Notes: generated by a model from the sequence alone, not told the origin. DNA of 64,000 nt from SLAN01 sp964565375 (GCA_964565375.1 CAZMEV010000002.1:26949-90948); one strand, 5' to 3'. Positions 42,026 to 51,119 are shown, numbered from the stretch's first letter. Numbers and translations: made by a program.

Positions 42026-43690
42026 CTACTCCTTTCCGAGATGAGCTTCGTAGAGATAGCGTTTAATTTTCATTGTGGGCGTCTTCTCGAACGGCTCCAC
42101 CTGCACATCGAAGCGAGAGATGCGGGCGAACGAACTCAACTCTGCATTCACCGTCGATCGAATCTCGTCGAGATAGCGCTGTGCATGCGCACGCAGCGTT
42201 TCCGTATCGATTTCTCCGGAAGCGGAGTCTTCGGGCGATTCGCCGGAGCGGATATGCTCACGGAACGCCTCAAAATCAAGGTTCACAAGGGCAACAAGAG
42301 AATCTCCGTCGCGCATGACGAGACTGTCGGCGACCATAGGCTGGGCGTTTATGACCGCTTCAAGTTCTTCAGGGTAGATGTTTTCCCCGCTCGGCCCGAG
42401 TATCATGTTCTTGAGTCGCCCCTTGATGAACACATTCCCCCGCGAATCCATAATGCCGAGATCGCCGGTTCGAAACCAGCCGTCTTCGGTAAACATTTCG
42501 CGGGTTCGTTCATCGTCGCGGTAGTATCCGCGCATAACGTTGGGGCCGGACACCTGAATTTCACCTTCGCCGGTTTTCCGATCCGGCTCGGCTATACGCA
42601 CCGTAACGCCCTCTATGGCAGGACCGGTCGAACGGTAGACAGTCTCCTTCGGACCACATCCGGCAATAAGAGGGGAAGTCTCGGTCAGGCCGTAGCCGAC
42701 CGCATAGGGAAACTTCGCATCCCTCAGGAAGCGCTCCACGTCGGGAGCAAGCGCAGCACCTCCGACACCGAAAAAGTGCAGGCGTCCTCCGAACGTCTGC
42801 ATGACCTTCTTTCCGGCAGCACGATGAAGAAGTTTTCGAACCGGGGGAAGCTTCATAGCCGCACGGAGCACCGCTTTGCTCTGAAGCTTCGGAAGCACAC
42901 GCATTCGATAGATCTTTGATATAATAAGCGGCACCGACAGCATCACATGCGGGCGAACTTTCGAAAGCGCGGGCATAAGTACCGAGGGTGCCGGCGGAAC
43001 CGGAAGGTAGTTAATGTGCGCGCCCGCCGAAAGGGGCACAAGCATGCCGATCGTGCACTCGTAGGTATGCGCCAGCGGAAGAATGGAAATCAATGCCTCA
43101 CCGGGTTCGATTTCGGCAATCGGTCGCGAGGCTTCAACGTTGCTCACAAGGTTCCTGTGCGTGAGCATAACGCCTTTGGAATTGCCGGTGGTACCGCTTG
43201 TATAAATAATCGCGGCGAGATCCTCTTCGTCAGGCTGCCAAGCCGGCTGCTCCCAGTCTCCCGGCTCTTCGTCAAGCTCGGGAAGGCCGTCGAAGTCGTC
43301 CAGCCGTATGACGCGGCGCGTATTATTGGCCGGCAGCTTGCTCGACAGGCGCTTGGATGCGAATACCACGGTTGCCCCGGCGTGCTCGAGAATATTGCCG
43401 ACTTCGGTTTTGGAGAAATCGGGAAGCACAGGAACCACGACGGCTCCCATCGTAGCGACTGCGAAATAGGCAACCGGCCATGTGGGCATGTTCTGACTGA
43501 GAATTGCCACATGGTCTCCCCGCTGGACTCCCAGCTGCGAGAGCGCCTTCGAAACGCGTGTAACGTTTCTTCCGAGTTCTTTGAAGGTCATTGGTTCGGC
43601 ATCCACATAGGTGAGTGCCGGATAATCCGAATATGTTGTGATACTTCGCTCAAGGAGCGCCGTAAGTGTCAGGTTCTGCAGTGTATTCAC
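42026..43690 (-). CDS. AMP-dependent acyl-CoA synthetase/ligase
   Basis: 554 aa. AMP-binding P-loop AAIIYTSGTTGNSKGVMLTH, YGLTETSPLIAG, FRTGDLGIMDSRGNVFIKGR and the C-terminal KNMILGPSGENIYPEELEA motif; the last motif has lost some of the usual KxxI pattern but keeps G-E-N-I-Y-P-E-E-L-E. This is a long- or medium-chain fatty acid ligase. It is shorter than and distinct from the FadD at 6.7 kb. It lies 72 nt after the glycerol-1-phosphate dehydrogenase gene, so it may supply acyl groups for lipid assembly; that link is inference. Confidence 0.9.
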   Translation of the reverse strand: MNTLQNLTLTALLERSITTYSDYPALTYVDAEPMTFKELGRNVTRVSKALSQLGVQRGDHVAILSQNMPTWPVAYFAVATMGAVVVPVLPDFSKTEVGNILEHAGATVVFASKRLSSKLPANNTRRVIRLDDFDGLPELDEEPGDWEQPAWQPDEEDLAAIIYTSGTTGNSKGVMLTHRNLVSNVEASRPIAEIEPGEALISILPLAHTYECTIGMLVPLSAGAHINYLPVPPAPSVLMPALSKVRPHVMLSVPLIISKIYRMRVLPKLQSKAVLRAAMKLPPVRKLLHRAAGKKVMQTFGGRLHFFGVGGAALAPDVERFLRDAKFPYAVGYGLTETSPLIAGCGPKETVYRSTGPAIEGVTVRIAEPDRKTGEGEIQVSGPNVMRGYYRDDERTREMFTEDGWFRTGDLGIMDSRGNVFIKGRLKNMILGPSGENIYPEELEAVINAQPMVADSLVMRDGDSLVALVNLDFEAFREHIRSGESPEDSASGEIDTETLRAHAQRYLDEIRSTVNAELSSFARISRFDVQVEPFEKTPTMKIKRYLYEAHLGKE

Positions 43691-43762
43691 AAGTACGAGG
43701 GTACGCGGCCTCCGAGACTTCTGACAAGCGGGGCACTCCGGGAGCGGATATCTGGCCGCAGG

Positions 43763-45157
43763 TCAGTCGCCTGAGAGATGTGCAGCGATGCGTTCGGCCT
43801 GTTTTTCAAGTATTCCGAGCTCCCACGCTAAGTGCAGTACCGTGTAGCGGCTTCGAATATCCTTCGAATGCGCGATTGCTTTGTATGCCCGCTGCGGGTC
43901 CACGCCTATATGAGAAAAGCGTGTCGGACACCCGGCCGAGGCCAGTTCCGCTTCAATGCTGTCTGCGGAGCGAAGCAGTGTTCCCGCCTTCGAAAGGATA
44001 TCGTCCCAGTTATCGCGGATTGAGGTCAGGCGGGCGACGAGCGTATCACGGTCGGGATAGGCGGCCTTTGCATGGGTCGCCACCGCGTCATACAAACCTC
44101 CGAAGCGCCGCGACAGCAGCGCCGCGTAATCGCTCCAGTCGGGCAACCGGCTGCAGAGTGCCGAAACATCAATCTCCTCACTTCTTATCGTAAAGAGATG
44201 TTCATACAGCGTCGCGGAGGCGATCGTGCCGACGCCCACCTGGCAGCCGTGGAAATCGTGGGGCGTCCCGGCGGCAATAGACGTCATATCGATGTAATGG
44301 CTGATAAGGTGCTCACCACCGGAAGCAGGGGAAGAACCGCCGGCTACACTCATGGCGAATCCCGACAGGATCAGGGTCGCCGTGAGATTGCCGACCGCTT
44401 CACTGTCACGTTGCGGGAGCTTCGGGGCCACGCCGGTGAGCAGATCAGAGCTTCGCTCGATAATGCGGGCGGCATCGGTCGAGTGTTCGCTGAGACCGAG
44501 GTAGGCGGAAACAGCCCAGTCTGCATTCGAAACCGGTTTCGACAGGAGGTCGCCGAGTCCGCTCTGAATCATGCGCATCGGAGCGGCTGCAAGCACGTCG
44601 GTGTCGGCGATCACCGCTTTCGGAGGACGGCAGGGGACAGTTGTTTTGACGCCGTCGCTGAGAATCGCACTGATCGCCGAGGTGTAGCCGTTCATGCTCG
44701 GTGCGGTTGCCACTACGACCATGGGAATACCGGTGCGATAGGCAGCCATTTTCACAATGTCGGTGATTGTGCCGCTTCCGACCGCTACAGCCGCGACCGC
44801 ACCGGCCGCTTTCATCGCTTCCATACACCGCCGGATGCTCGCATCGTCACACACCGGGGCGTGCTCCAGCTGGTCGGCTCCACCAGCACTTCCGCTCCCG
44901 CCCGCATCCTGCCTGCCGAGATCGAGCGGATGTACGTCGACCCCCGCGCGAGCAAGTGAGCTGAGAACCCGCTCGCCGGCAACTTCCCGCGTGCGCTCAT
45001 CAAAGGCGACAAGCCACGTGCCCTCGGGCAGTACCTTCCTGAAAAGAGCTCCGGCGGAATCAACCGCACCATTTTCGAGAAGCACCTCCCTTGTATCGAG
45101 GCGGTCGGAGAACTCCCCGAGTGTCTGTTGAATGCTTTCACTGGCCCTTTCGTTCAT
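43763..45157 (-). CDS. sn-glycerol-1-phosphate dehydrogenase-like protein (AraM/EgsA family)
   Basis: 464 aa, iron-containing alcohol dehydrogenase superfamily. Family hallmarks: AVGSGTITDIVKMAAYRTGIPMVVVATAPSMNGYTSAISAI, QSGLGDLLSKPVSNADW, the metal ligands in SPASGGEHLISHYIDM and HGCQVGVGT. This set matches glycerol-1-phosphate dehydrogenases, which reduce dihydroxyacetone phosphate to the archaeal-type lipid backbone sn-glycerol-1-phosphate. In Bacillus the homologue AraM feeds heptaprenylglyceryl phosphate. It starts 6 nt after the SerA-like gene and is followed by an acyl-CoA ligase. The physiological role in this organism is unclear. Confidence 0.82.
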   Translation of the reverse strand: MNERASESIQQTLGEFSDRLDTREVLLENGAVDSAGALFRKVLPEGTWLVAFDERTREVAGERVLSSLARAGVDVHPLDLGRQDAGGSGSAGGADQLEHAPVCDDASIRRCMEAMKAAGAVAAVAVGSGTITDIVKMAAYRTGIPMVVVATAPSMNGYTSAISAILSDGVKTTVPCRPPKAVIADTDVLAAAPMRMIQSGLGDLLSKPVSNADWAVSAYLGLSEHSTDAARIIERSSDLLTGVAPKLPQRDSEAVGNLTATLILSGFAMSVAGGSSPASGGEHLISHYIDMTSIAAGTPHDFHGCQVGVGTIASATLYEHLFTIRSEEIDVSALCSRLPDWSDYAALLSRRFGGLYDAVATHAKAAYPDRDTLVARLTSIRDNWDDILSKAGTLLRSADSIEAELASAGCPTRFSHIGVDPQRAYKAIAHSKDIRSRYTVLHLAWELGILEKQAERIAAHLSGD

Positions 45158-45163
45158 GGCTCA

Positions 45164-46498
45164 CTACTCCTCGTGCCGCACCGGAAACTGTCTGATGGAG
45201 CGAATTGCCCGCTCATCTCCGGAGAGTTCAGAGGCCCTTGCAACCAGCGTTTCGAGCGTCGCATCGTCGAGTGGAGCATCGATCGCGCTCAAGTCGTAGG
45301 CTATGCCGTATCGGGGAAAGTCCCGATGCGTTGATTCAATATTGTTGGCGCCGGCCTCGAAGATTATGTCGCTAATCGCTTTCTTAGTTCCGCGTGAATC
45401 ACTGTGGACAACAGCAAGCGCCCAGTAATCGGGCCGCGAATCAAGACCAATGGATACCCTTGGACTGAACACCGTATCGCGGACGGTGCCGTGCAGGTTC
45501 AATAACTGGGCCGAAGTTGCCACATGCTCAGCAATCCGCGGCTGCGCATCCTCGGTTGCTGCTCCGATATGCGGAGTGGTAGTGACCTCGGGCATATCCG
45601 CGTATGGATTATGCCACGAATCGTCGGACCCGCTCGGCTCGTTCGGAAAGACATCCACCGCGGCAGCGCCGATACAGCCGTCCCTCACGGCACGCTTCAG
45701 TTCTTCCGGGTCGTAGAGAAAACCCCGGGCGGCATTCACAAACAGCCTTGGACTTCCTGCGGGACGATCCGCACCGAACTCCCGCAGATGCTCCTCGCTC
45801 AGAAGCCCTTCGTTGCTTTGCCCCTCAGGGTCCTCGGCGGACAGGTGAAGCGTGACCACATCCGCACTACGAAACGCTTCATGGATCGTCGAGCACGAAT
45901 GCCACCCGAAGGCGAGCCCCACCTCGCGAGCAAGCTCCGACTGATCGTAGAAAGATACGTGCATGCCGAAGGCGTCGGCAAGGCGGGCCACCTGCCTTCC
46001 GATATTCCCAAGCCCGATAACGGACACGTTTTTGCCGTGCAGTTCATGGCGGCCATGGCTTCCCTTCGTCCACATATGACTGCGCCCTGCTTCATGCGCC
46101 GGAATAATACGGCGAGCGAGAAGAATCATCTCTCCGACTACCATCTCGGCGACCGAACGGCCGTTGCTCACCGGGTCGTTGAGAACCAGCACCCCCTGGT
46201 CTGCACACGCTTGTTTGTCCACCGAATCATCGCCGATACAGCACAACACTACCGCTGCGAGTCGTTCCGAGGCGCTGAGTACCGACTCATCCACGATGAA
46301 GCGGCTGCGCTTGAAAAGCAGGTCGTGCTGCCCTTCGCGCAGGCGCTGCTTTACATACTCCCGGTCCTTTACTTCCGAGTCGGAGAGTCGTTCAACAGCA
46401 ATTCCCTGCCGCTCGAGCTCCTTGTCGAGCTTCGGATGCGGATTCTCAATCACCAGGGCACGTTCAAACCGCGGCGCAAGTATTCGTGTATCAGCCAT
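45164..46498 (-). CDS. D-3-phosphoglycerate dehydrogenase-like 2-hydroxyacid dehydrogenase
   Basis: 444 aa from the ATG at 46498 (MADTRILAP); the frame stays open upstream without a start signal. NAD motif VIGLGNIGRQVARLADAFGM, the catalytic Arg in VNAARG, the Glu in DVFPNEP and the His in TTPHIGAATEDA are in the positions of D-2-hydroxyacid dehydrogenases. The SNGRSVAEMVVGEMILLAR segment and an ACT-like C-terminal part (VVHSDSRGTKKAISDIIFEAGANNIES) suggest SerA, the first step of serine synthesis. It heads the cluster with the G1P dehydrogenase. A TAATTT box lies 8 nt before the ATG. Confidence 0.83.
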   Translation of the reverse strand: MADTRILAPRFERALVIENPHPKLDKELERQGIAVERLSDSEVKDREYVKQRLREGQHDLLFKRSRFIVDESVLSASERLAAVVLCCIGDDSVDKQACADQGVLVLNDPVSNGRSVAEMVVGEMILLARRIIPAHEAGRSHMWTKGSHGRHELHGKNVSVIGLGNIGRQVARLADAFGMHVSFYDQSELAREVGLAFGWHSCSTIHEAFRSADVVTLHLSAEDPEGQSNEGLLSEEHLREFGADRPAGSPRLFVNAARGFLYDPEELKRAVRDGCIGAAAVDVFPNEPSGSDDSWHNPYADMPEVTTTPHIGAATEDAQPRIAEHVATSAQLLNLHGTVRDTVFSPRVSIGLDSRPDYWALAVVHSDSRGTKKAISDIIFEAGANNIESTHRDFPRYGIAYDLSAIDAPLDDATLETLVARASELSGDERAIRSIRQFPVRHEE

Positions 46499-46659
46499 AG
46501 CTCGATAAATTAGTATCGATTCAGAATGCAGGTCAATGCTGCCGCAACCTCCGCCACTCACATCTGCGGTTGCCGGCCGGTGCGGACTCAGCTGGCGGGA
46601 GCGCACATACCGTGATACCTTCGATCATATTCGGATGGATGAGAAGGGGAGAATAGCAG

Positions 46660-47166
46660 ATGAAGCGATCGGGACATGCAGTATTGATCGGAATGATGGC
46701 AATGGCAATTCTTGTGTGGGGCGGCGTTCAACTCGCTGCAGAGGATTACCCGCAGTTTTCCTACGATGCGGGGGTCGGAACAGGCGTCACGCAGGATGGT
46801 ACTTTCTTTGAGGTGCAGGCTGCTCTGAATACCCATGTGAATGTGTGGCTAACGTGGCGGAATTCCGCATTCTACCGGAACGCACAGGAGGCGGATGATT
46901 ATTTCGGGCTCGATACATCTATGAACGCCGGACATCGCATATCGCTCGGAGAAACGGCAAGTCTGAGACCGGAGGCCGGGCTGGGCTACCGTGTGACAAA
47001 CGAACTGCGTCACGCGCCGTTCGCAAGCGCCGGAACTACGCTTGCCCTCGGTGATGTTACGTTGGGAGCTAGCGCCCGCTATGTCGCGTACGAACTTGTC
47101 AGCGATGACGAAAGCGAGTTCATCTACGCTATTACCGTAAGTGGTCGCACCAGGGGCAGGTTCTGA
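46660..47166 (+). CDS. Small outer-membrane beta-barrel-like protein
   Basis: 168 aa. A signal peptide (MKRSGHAVLIGMMAMAILVW, cleavage after QLAA) is followed by alternating hydrophobic/polar strands with many Tyr, Gly and Thr residues (FSYDAGVGTGV, VNVWLTWRNS, ASLRPEAGLGYRV, LGASARYVAYELV). The ending FIYAITVSGRTRGRF is short of the classic terminal Phe pattern but ends in Phe. An 8-stranded barrel is plausible. Function unknown. A GGGGAGAA ribosome site precedes the ATG. A second small barrel protein is at 51.6 kb. Confidence 0.65.
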   Translation: MKRSGHAVLIGMMAMAILVWGGVQLAAEDYPQFSYDAGVGTGVTQDGTFFEVQAALNTHVNVWLTWRNSAFYRNAQEADDYFGLDTSMNAGHRISLGETASLRPEAGLGYRVTNELRHAPFASAGTTLALGDVTLGASARYVAYELVSDDESEFIYAITVSGRTRGRF

Positions 47167-47178
47167 CAATTTTCTCAA

Positions 47179-47218
47179 CAGTGCTACTTGACGAACCCGT
47201 ACAGCACTGCGCTATAGT
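47179..47218 (+). promoter_or_regulatory. leuA promoter with flanking inverted repeat
   Basis: TTGACG (47188-47193) and TATAGT (47213-47218), 19 bp apart (18 if the -10 is read as CTATAG), form the promoter of the leu leader. CAGTGCT (47179-47185) and AGCACTG (47203-47209) form an inverted repeat around the -35 box, so a repressor or activator may also act here. Confidence 0.55.
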
Positions 47219-47234
47219 TTCAAGCCAACAGATT

Positions 47235-47333
47235 ATGAATATGGCATTGCAGCTCGACCTCGCACTCTTGTTGTCCCTTCTACTCGCTCTACTGAAGCCC
47301 GAGCGCTTCGGAAGGACTTCGTGCGTGGCGTAG
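47235..47333 (+). CDS. leuL: leu operon leader peptide (attenuator)
   Basis: 32 codons starting ATG AAT ATG, ending TAG at 47331-47333. Eleven of the first 20 residues are leucine, with two runs of three and one of two (LLL, LLL, LL), coded by mixed CTC, TTG, CTT, CTA and CTG. Rarer CTA codons occur twice, in the last two Leu clusters. It lies between a promoter and a strong intrinsic terminator ahead of leuA. This is the classic form of a leucine transcription-attenuation leader: ribosome stalling at Leu codons when Leu-tRNA is scarce would favour antitermination. Too short for ordinary gene finders. The start has a weak ribosome site. Confidence 0.85.
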   Translation: MNMALQLDLALLLSLLLALLKPERFGRTSCVA

Positions 47334-47347
47334 GCCAGGCCTTGCAA

Positions 47348-47407
47348 CGCCGCGCGTGTCGGCGGAAAGCCCGCTGTCGAAGTTCTTCGACAGCGGGCTT
47401 TTTTTTT
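47348..47407 (+). terminator. Leu attenuator: upstream hairpin and intrinsic terminator
   Basis: A small hairpin CGCCG-N7-CGGCG (47348-47364) is followed by a perfect 16-bp stem, AAAGCCCGCTGTCGAA (47366-47381) with TTCGACAGCGGGCTTT (47386-47401), a GTTC loop, and a run of nine Ts (47399-47407). It stands 33 nt after the leader-peptide stop and 65 nt before the leuA ATG. The antiterminator pairing could not be settled by eye. Confidence 0.92.
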
Positions 47408-47471
47408 CCGGCATGTGTCCAGAAGATGCCGCCGGGAATACCGGCGGAACGCATAATACCAGGAGGAAACC

Positions 47472-49184
47472 ATGGCGAAGTACAGTCCATTTGAAACCGT
47501 CGATCTTCCGGATCGAACATGGCCGTCGAAGACGATAGACCGCGCACCAATCTGGTGCAGCGTTGACCTTCGCGACGGGAATCAGGCCCTGCCGATTCCC
47601 ATGAGCGTCGAGGAAAAGATGGAGATGTTCAATCTCCTCGTGGAGATCGGCTTCAAAGAAATCGAGGTCGGCTTCCCTTCGGCTTCACAGATCGACTTCG
47701 ACTTTGTCCGTCGCCTGATCGACGAGAACCGCGTGCCCGACGATGTCTGGATTCAGGTAATAACCCAGAGCCGCGACCACCTCATTCGCCGCACATTCGA
47801 CAGTATCGTCGGAGCGAAAAACATCATCCTTCATCTTTATAACGCCACCTCGAAACTGCAGCGAAAGGTAACGTTTAACACCGGCAAGGAAGAGATCAAG
47901 CAGCTCGCGGTGCATGGGGCGACCGTGGTCCGAGATCTTATCCCTACGCTCGAGGGGACTAACGTTCGCCTGCAGTACTCGCCGGAAAGCTTCTCCGACA
48001 CCGAGACAGACTACGCGCTCGAAGTCTGTGAAGCGGTTATGGATGTCTGGCAGCCGACCCCCGAGAACAAGATTATCCTGAACCTTCCCGACACCGTCGA
48101 GTGGATTCCCTGCAACAAGCACGCCGACCAGATCGAATGGTTCTGCCGGAACATGAAAAACCGGGAGTCGGCGATCATAAGCACGCACACGCATAACGAC
48201 CGCGGAACAGGAACCGCCGCCTGCGAGCTTGCACTTATGGCCGGCGGTGAGCGAGTAGAGGGCACCCTGTTCGGGAACGGGGAACGCACCGGTAACCTCG
48301 ATATAATCACTGTTGCGCTCAACCGGCTTGCCGACGGCATTGATCCGGGACTTGACCTGAGCGACATACCGCGCATTCGAAGCATTTACGAACGGACGAC
48401 ACGTATGAGTGTCCCGCCGCGACAACCGTACTCCGGTGAACTCGTCTTTACGGCGTTCTCCGGCTCCCATCAGGACGCGATCAAGAAAGGTATGGACCGT
48501 CGCAAAGGAGGCGTTGACGCCGAAACGCCGTGGGAAGTTCCGTACCTCCTTATCGACCCCAAGGATATCGGTCGTACCTATGAGTCCATCGTGCGAATTA
48601 ACAGTCAGAGCGGAAAGGGCGGCGTCGCTCATGTACTCGAGCGCGATCTCGGACTTGACCTTCCCCGCTCAATGCAGGCCGATCTCGGTGCGACGGCGAA
48701 CCGCATCGCCGACAAGCTCGGGAGGGAGCTGACGAGCAAGGAAATCTACGGCGCCTTTGAACGGGAGTTCCTGCAGGTCGAAACACCCATGGCCCTGAAG
48801 CGGATTTCTTTTTCCTATGTTGATGATGCCTCAGGCGACGAATCCGGCGGCAACCGTGAAGACAGGTCGCCGATGAGTAAACAAATGCTCCATTGCCGGG
48901 CAAGCGTGCTCTACGACGACAGCGAGCATAAAATCGAAGGTGACGGAAACGGCCCGATCAGCTCGTTCGTCCATGCGATGGAAGAGGAAGGCTGGCGGGA
49001 CTTCCGGCTGACCGACTTCCACGAACACTCAGTCGGACAGGGCGCCGATACCGAGGCAATCGCCTACGTTCAGATCGAAGCGCATGACGGCGAGCTGTAC
49101 TGGGGTGCCGGGCGCGATGCTAATATTGATCTTGCCGGTGTACGAGCGCTTGTGAGCGCCTACAACCGCAGCAAAGCGGAGTAG
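47472..49184 (+). CDS. leuA: 2-isopropylmalate synthase
   Basis: 570 aa, the long LeuA2 type. TIM-barrel start WCSVDLRDGNQALPIPM, the LPDTVEW region, metal ligands H239 and H241 in STHTHNDRGTGTAAC, and GNGERTGNLDI are followed by a C-terminal regulatory domain for leucine feedback (EDRSPMSKQMLHCRASVLYDDSEHKIEG). It condenses 2-oxoisovalerate with acetyl-CoA in the first step of leucine synthesis. GGAGGAAAC precedes the ATG. Expression appears controlled by the attenuator upstream. A flavin reductase gene follows after 3 nt and would be under the same control. Confidence 0.96.
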   Translation: MAKYSPFETVDLPDRTWPSKTIDRAPIWCSVDLRDGNQALPIPMSVEEKMEMFNLLVEIGFKEIEVGFPSASQIDFDFVRRLIDENRVPDDVWIQVITQSRDHLIRRTFDSIVGAKNIILHLYNATSKLQRKVTFNTGKEEIKQLAVHGATVVRDLIPTLEGTNVRLQYSPESFSDTETDYALEVCEAVMDVWQPTPENKIILNLPDTVEWIPCNKHADQIEWFCRNMKNRESAIISTHTHNDRGTGTAACELALMAGGERVEGTLFGNGERTGNLDIITVALNRLADGIDPGLDLSDIPRIRSIYERTTRMSVPPRQPYSGELVFTAFSGSHQDAIKKGMDRRKGGVDAETPWEVPYLLIDPKDIGRTYESIVRINSQSGKGGVAHVLERDLGLDLPRSMQADLGATANRIADKLGRELTSKEIYGAFEREFLQVETPMALKRISFSYVDDASGDESGGNREDRSPMSKQMLHCRASVLYDDSEHKIEGDGNGPISSFVHAMEEEGWRDFRLTDFHEHSVGQGADTEAIAYVQIEAHDGELYWGAGRDANIDLAGVRALVSAYNRSKAE

Positions 49185-49187
49185 GCG

Positions 49188-49838
49188 ATGCAGACATTCG
49201 ATGCAGAACGGATAGCCTCGCTCGACAAAGTACACCGGATTAATCTGGCGAACAGCGCCACCGGCTTCAAGTCGGCAAATCTGATTGCAACCCGCGGAGC
49301 GGACGGGCACACCAACGTGGCGATCTTTTCAAGTGTTGCACATCTCGGAAGCAATCCACCGCTCCTCGGATTCGTTCTGCGCCCGACCACCGTCCCACGC
49401 GGAACGTACGCGAATATTCGCGAAACGAAGCGGTTCACGGTTAATCACGTGACCGCTCCGATTATCTACGATGCGCACCAGTCGGCCGCAAAGTACCGCC
49501 ATGGCGACTCCGAGTTCGACCACACCGCTCTCGAGGAAGAGTACGTCGACGGCATCGAAATTCCCTTCGTAAGCCAGAGCCCGGTGCGCATTCTGTGCAC
49601 GTACCTGAACGAGTATCCGATCGCAGAGAACAGGACCGTGCACATTATCGCATCCATGGATACTATCTATTGCGAGGATTCAATTATCGCCTCGGACTGC
49701 TGGATCGACCTCGGCAAAGGCGGCGTTGTAACACTCGATGGGTTCGATGGATATGCGAACGTCGAGGTTATTGACCGACTTTCGTATCCACGTCCGAAAT
49801 CGTGGCCGAAATCGGTTTTCGGGACGGAAAAGGAATAG
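49188..49838 (+). CDS. Flavin reductase-like domain protein
   Basis: 216 aa. The split-barrel FMN-binding fold of the DIM6/NTAB-type flavin reductases is recognised from KSANLIATRGADGHTNVAIFSSVAHLGSNPPLLGFVLRP, RGTYANIRETKRFTVNHVT and the later VRILCTYLNE segment. Such proteins bind FMN and reduce it or act as small flavoprotein oxidoreductases. It starts 3 nt after leuA, hence in the same transcript; the reason for the link is not clear. Confidence 0.8.
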   Translation: MQTFDAERIASLDKVHRINLANSATGFKSANLIATRGADGHTNVAIFSSVAHLGSNPPLLGFVLRPTTVPRGTYANIRETKRFTVNHVTAPIIYDAHQSAAKYRHGDSEFDHTALEEEYVDGIEIPFVSQSPVRILCTYLNEYPIAENRTVHIIASMDTIYCEDSIIASDCWIDLGKGGVVTLDGFDGYANVEVIDRLSYPRPKSWPKSVFGTEKE

Positions 49839-49922
49839 CGCCGGAGCAGATCGGCAACGCCCGGTACCTGCGGCGACATCGTTTGCGCGCAACAGATGCA
49901 TGCAAAGGAGAAAGACCCGGAT

Positions 49923-51047
49923 ATGCAGACAGACACAAAAAGCGACCCCCGCGAACACACGCCGACACTCGGAGTCGGCATTATCGGGTTCGGCGCAATC
50001 GGGCAGGTACACGCCTGGGCCCATGAGAACCTGAAGTGGTATTACGACCTGCCGGTAAACACCGAGCTCCGGCACGTGGTAACCTCGCGGAATGAGACTG
50101 CCCGTAAGGCGGCTCAACGAACCGGCGCACGAGCCGGAACCGACCCGGAAGCACTCTGCACGTCCGATGACATTGATCTCGTGCACGTCTGCACGCCGAA
50201 CAGCGAGCACGCGCACGCACTGCGCCTGGCACTCGACAATGGGAAGTTCGTCTACAGCGACAAGCCCCTGACAGGAGACATAACGCAGGCTGTCGCTCTC
50301 GAACGCCAGTACGGTGATATGCTTCGGCAGCGGGTCGGTATGACCTTTCAGTGGCGTTTTCTGCCGGCTACGATGCGTGCGGCTGAACTTGTTCACTCGG
50401 GAGCTCTCGGACGAATCCTTTCCTTTCGTGCAACCTACCTTCACAGTGGAAATGCGAATCCCGAAACGCCGCTTTCCTGGAAACTCAGCAGTGATTACGG
50501 CGGCGGGGTGATCGCCGATCTCGCCTCCCATCTTATTGATCTGCTTGCATTTTTCGGGGCGGATTATACCTCTGTCACGGCGGAGACAAGCACCGCCTTC
50601 GCCTCCCGCCCCGCTTCCGACGGCGGCATTCAGCCGGTCAATACCGAGGATGCGGTGGTAGCGCTGATCCGCGCGACCTTTCCGGGGAGTAACGAGGCGG
50701 CGCTCGGCAGTCTCGAAGCCAGCAAAATCGCAACGGGAACCGAAGATGAGCTCGGATTCGAGCTTCACGGAACGGACGGCGCGGTACGGTTTCACAGTAC
50801 ATCCGCCGATTATCTCGAATACTATCGAAGCGAGGATTCTCTGCGCGGATGGCAGGCCCTGCAAACCGGCCGACGCTACCCTGAGCCTGCGAGGCGCTTT
50901 CCGAGTCCAAAGGCGCATATCGGCTGGTTGCGCTCACACGCGGCGTGCCTTGCAGAAAGTGTCTCCGCGTTTGCCGCGGGACGGTGCCCCCAACCCAATG
51001 GCGCAGACGCCGTAACCGTCGAACGCGTTATGCAGCGCATGCGTTAA
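49923..51047 (+). CDS. Gfo/Idh/MocA-family oxidoreductase
   Basis: 374 aa from the ATG at 49923, chosen because AAAGGAGA lies 10 nt upstream; an earlier ATG at 49896 precedes this ribosome site. NAD(P) motif VGIIGFGAIGQVHAWAH, VHVCTPNSEHAHALRLALDNGKFVYSDKPL with the catalytic Lys in DKPL, and GGGVIADLASHLIDLLAFF for the second domain. Acts on a sugar or cyclitol; the substrate is unknown. It is separated from the flavin reductase gene by about 80 bp. Confidence 0.9.
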   Translation: MQTDTKSDPREHTPTLGVGIIGFGAIGQVHAWAHENLKWYYDLPVNTELRHVVTSRNETARKAAQRTGARAGTDPEALCTSDDIDLVHVCTPNSEHAHALRLALDNGKFVYSDKPLTGDITQAVALERQYGDMLRQRVGMTFQWRFLPATMRAAELVHSGALGRILSFRATYLHSGNANPETPLSWKLSSDYGGGVIADLASHLIDLLAFFGADYTSVTAETSTAFASRPASDGGIQPVNTEDAVVALIRATFPGSNEAALGSLEASKIATGTEDELGFELHGTDGAVRFHSTSADYLEYYRSEDSLRGWQALQTGRRYPEPARRFPSPKAHIGWLRSHAACLAESVSAFAAGRCPQPNGADAVTVERVMQRMR

Positions 51048-51119
51048 GCTCAGGAGAGCTGACCTCCGGTCCGCCGGGGGATACACCCTGCGAGCCCTGC
51101 ATTACATGCCATCCCGCGT

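Noticed and set aside
44072..44959. 295-codon + strand frame
   Set aside because: Shadow of the glycerol-1-phosphate dehydrogenase gene, composition unlike real proteins.
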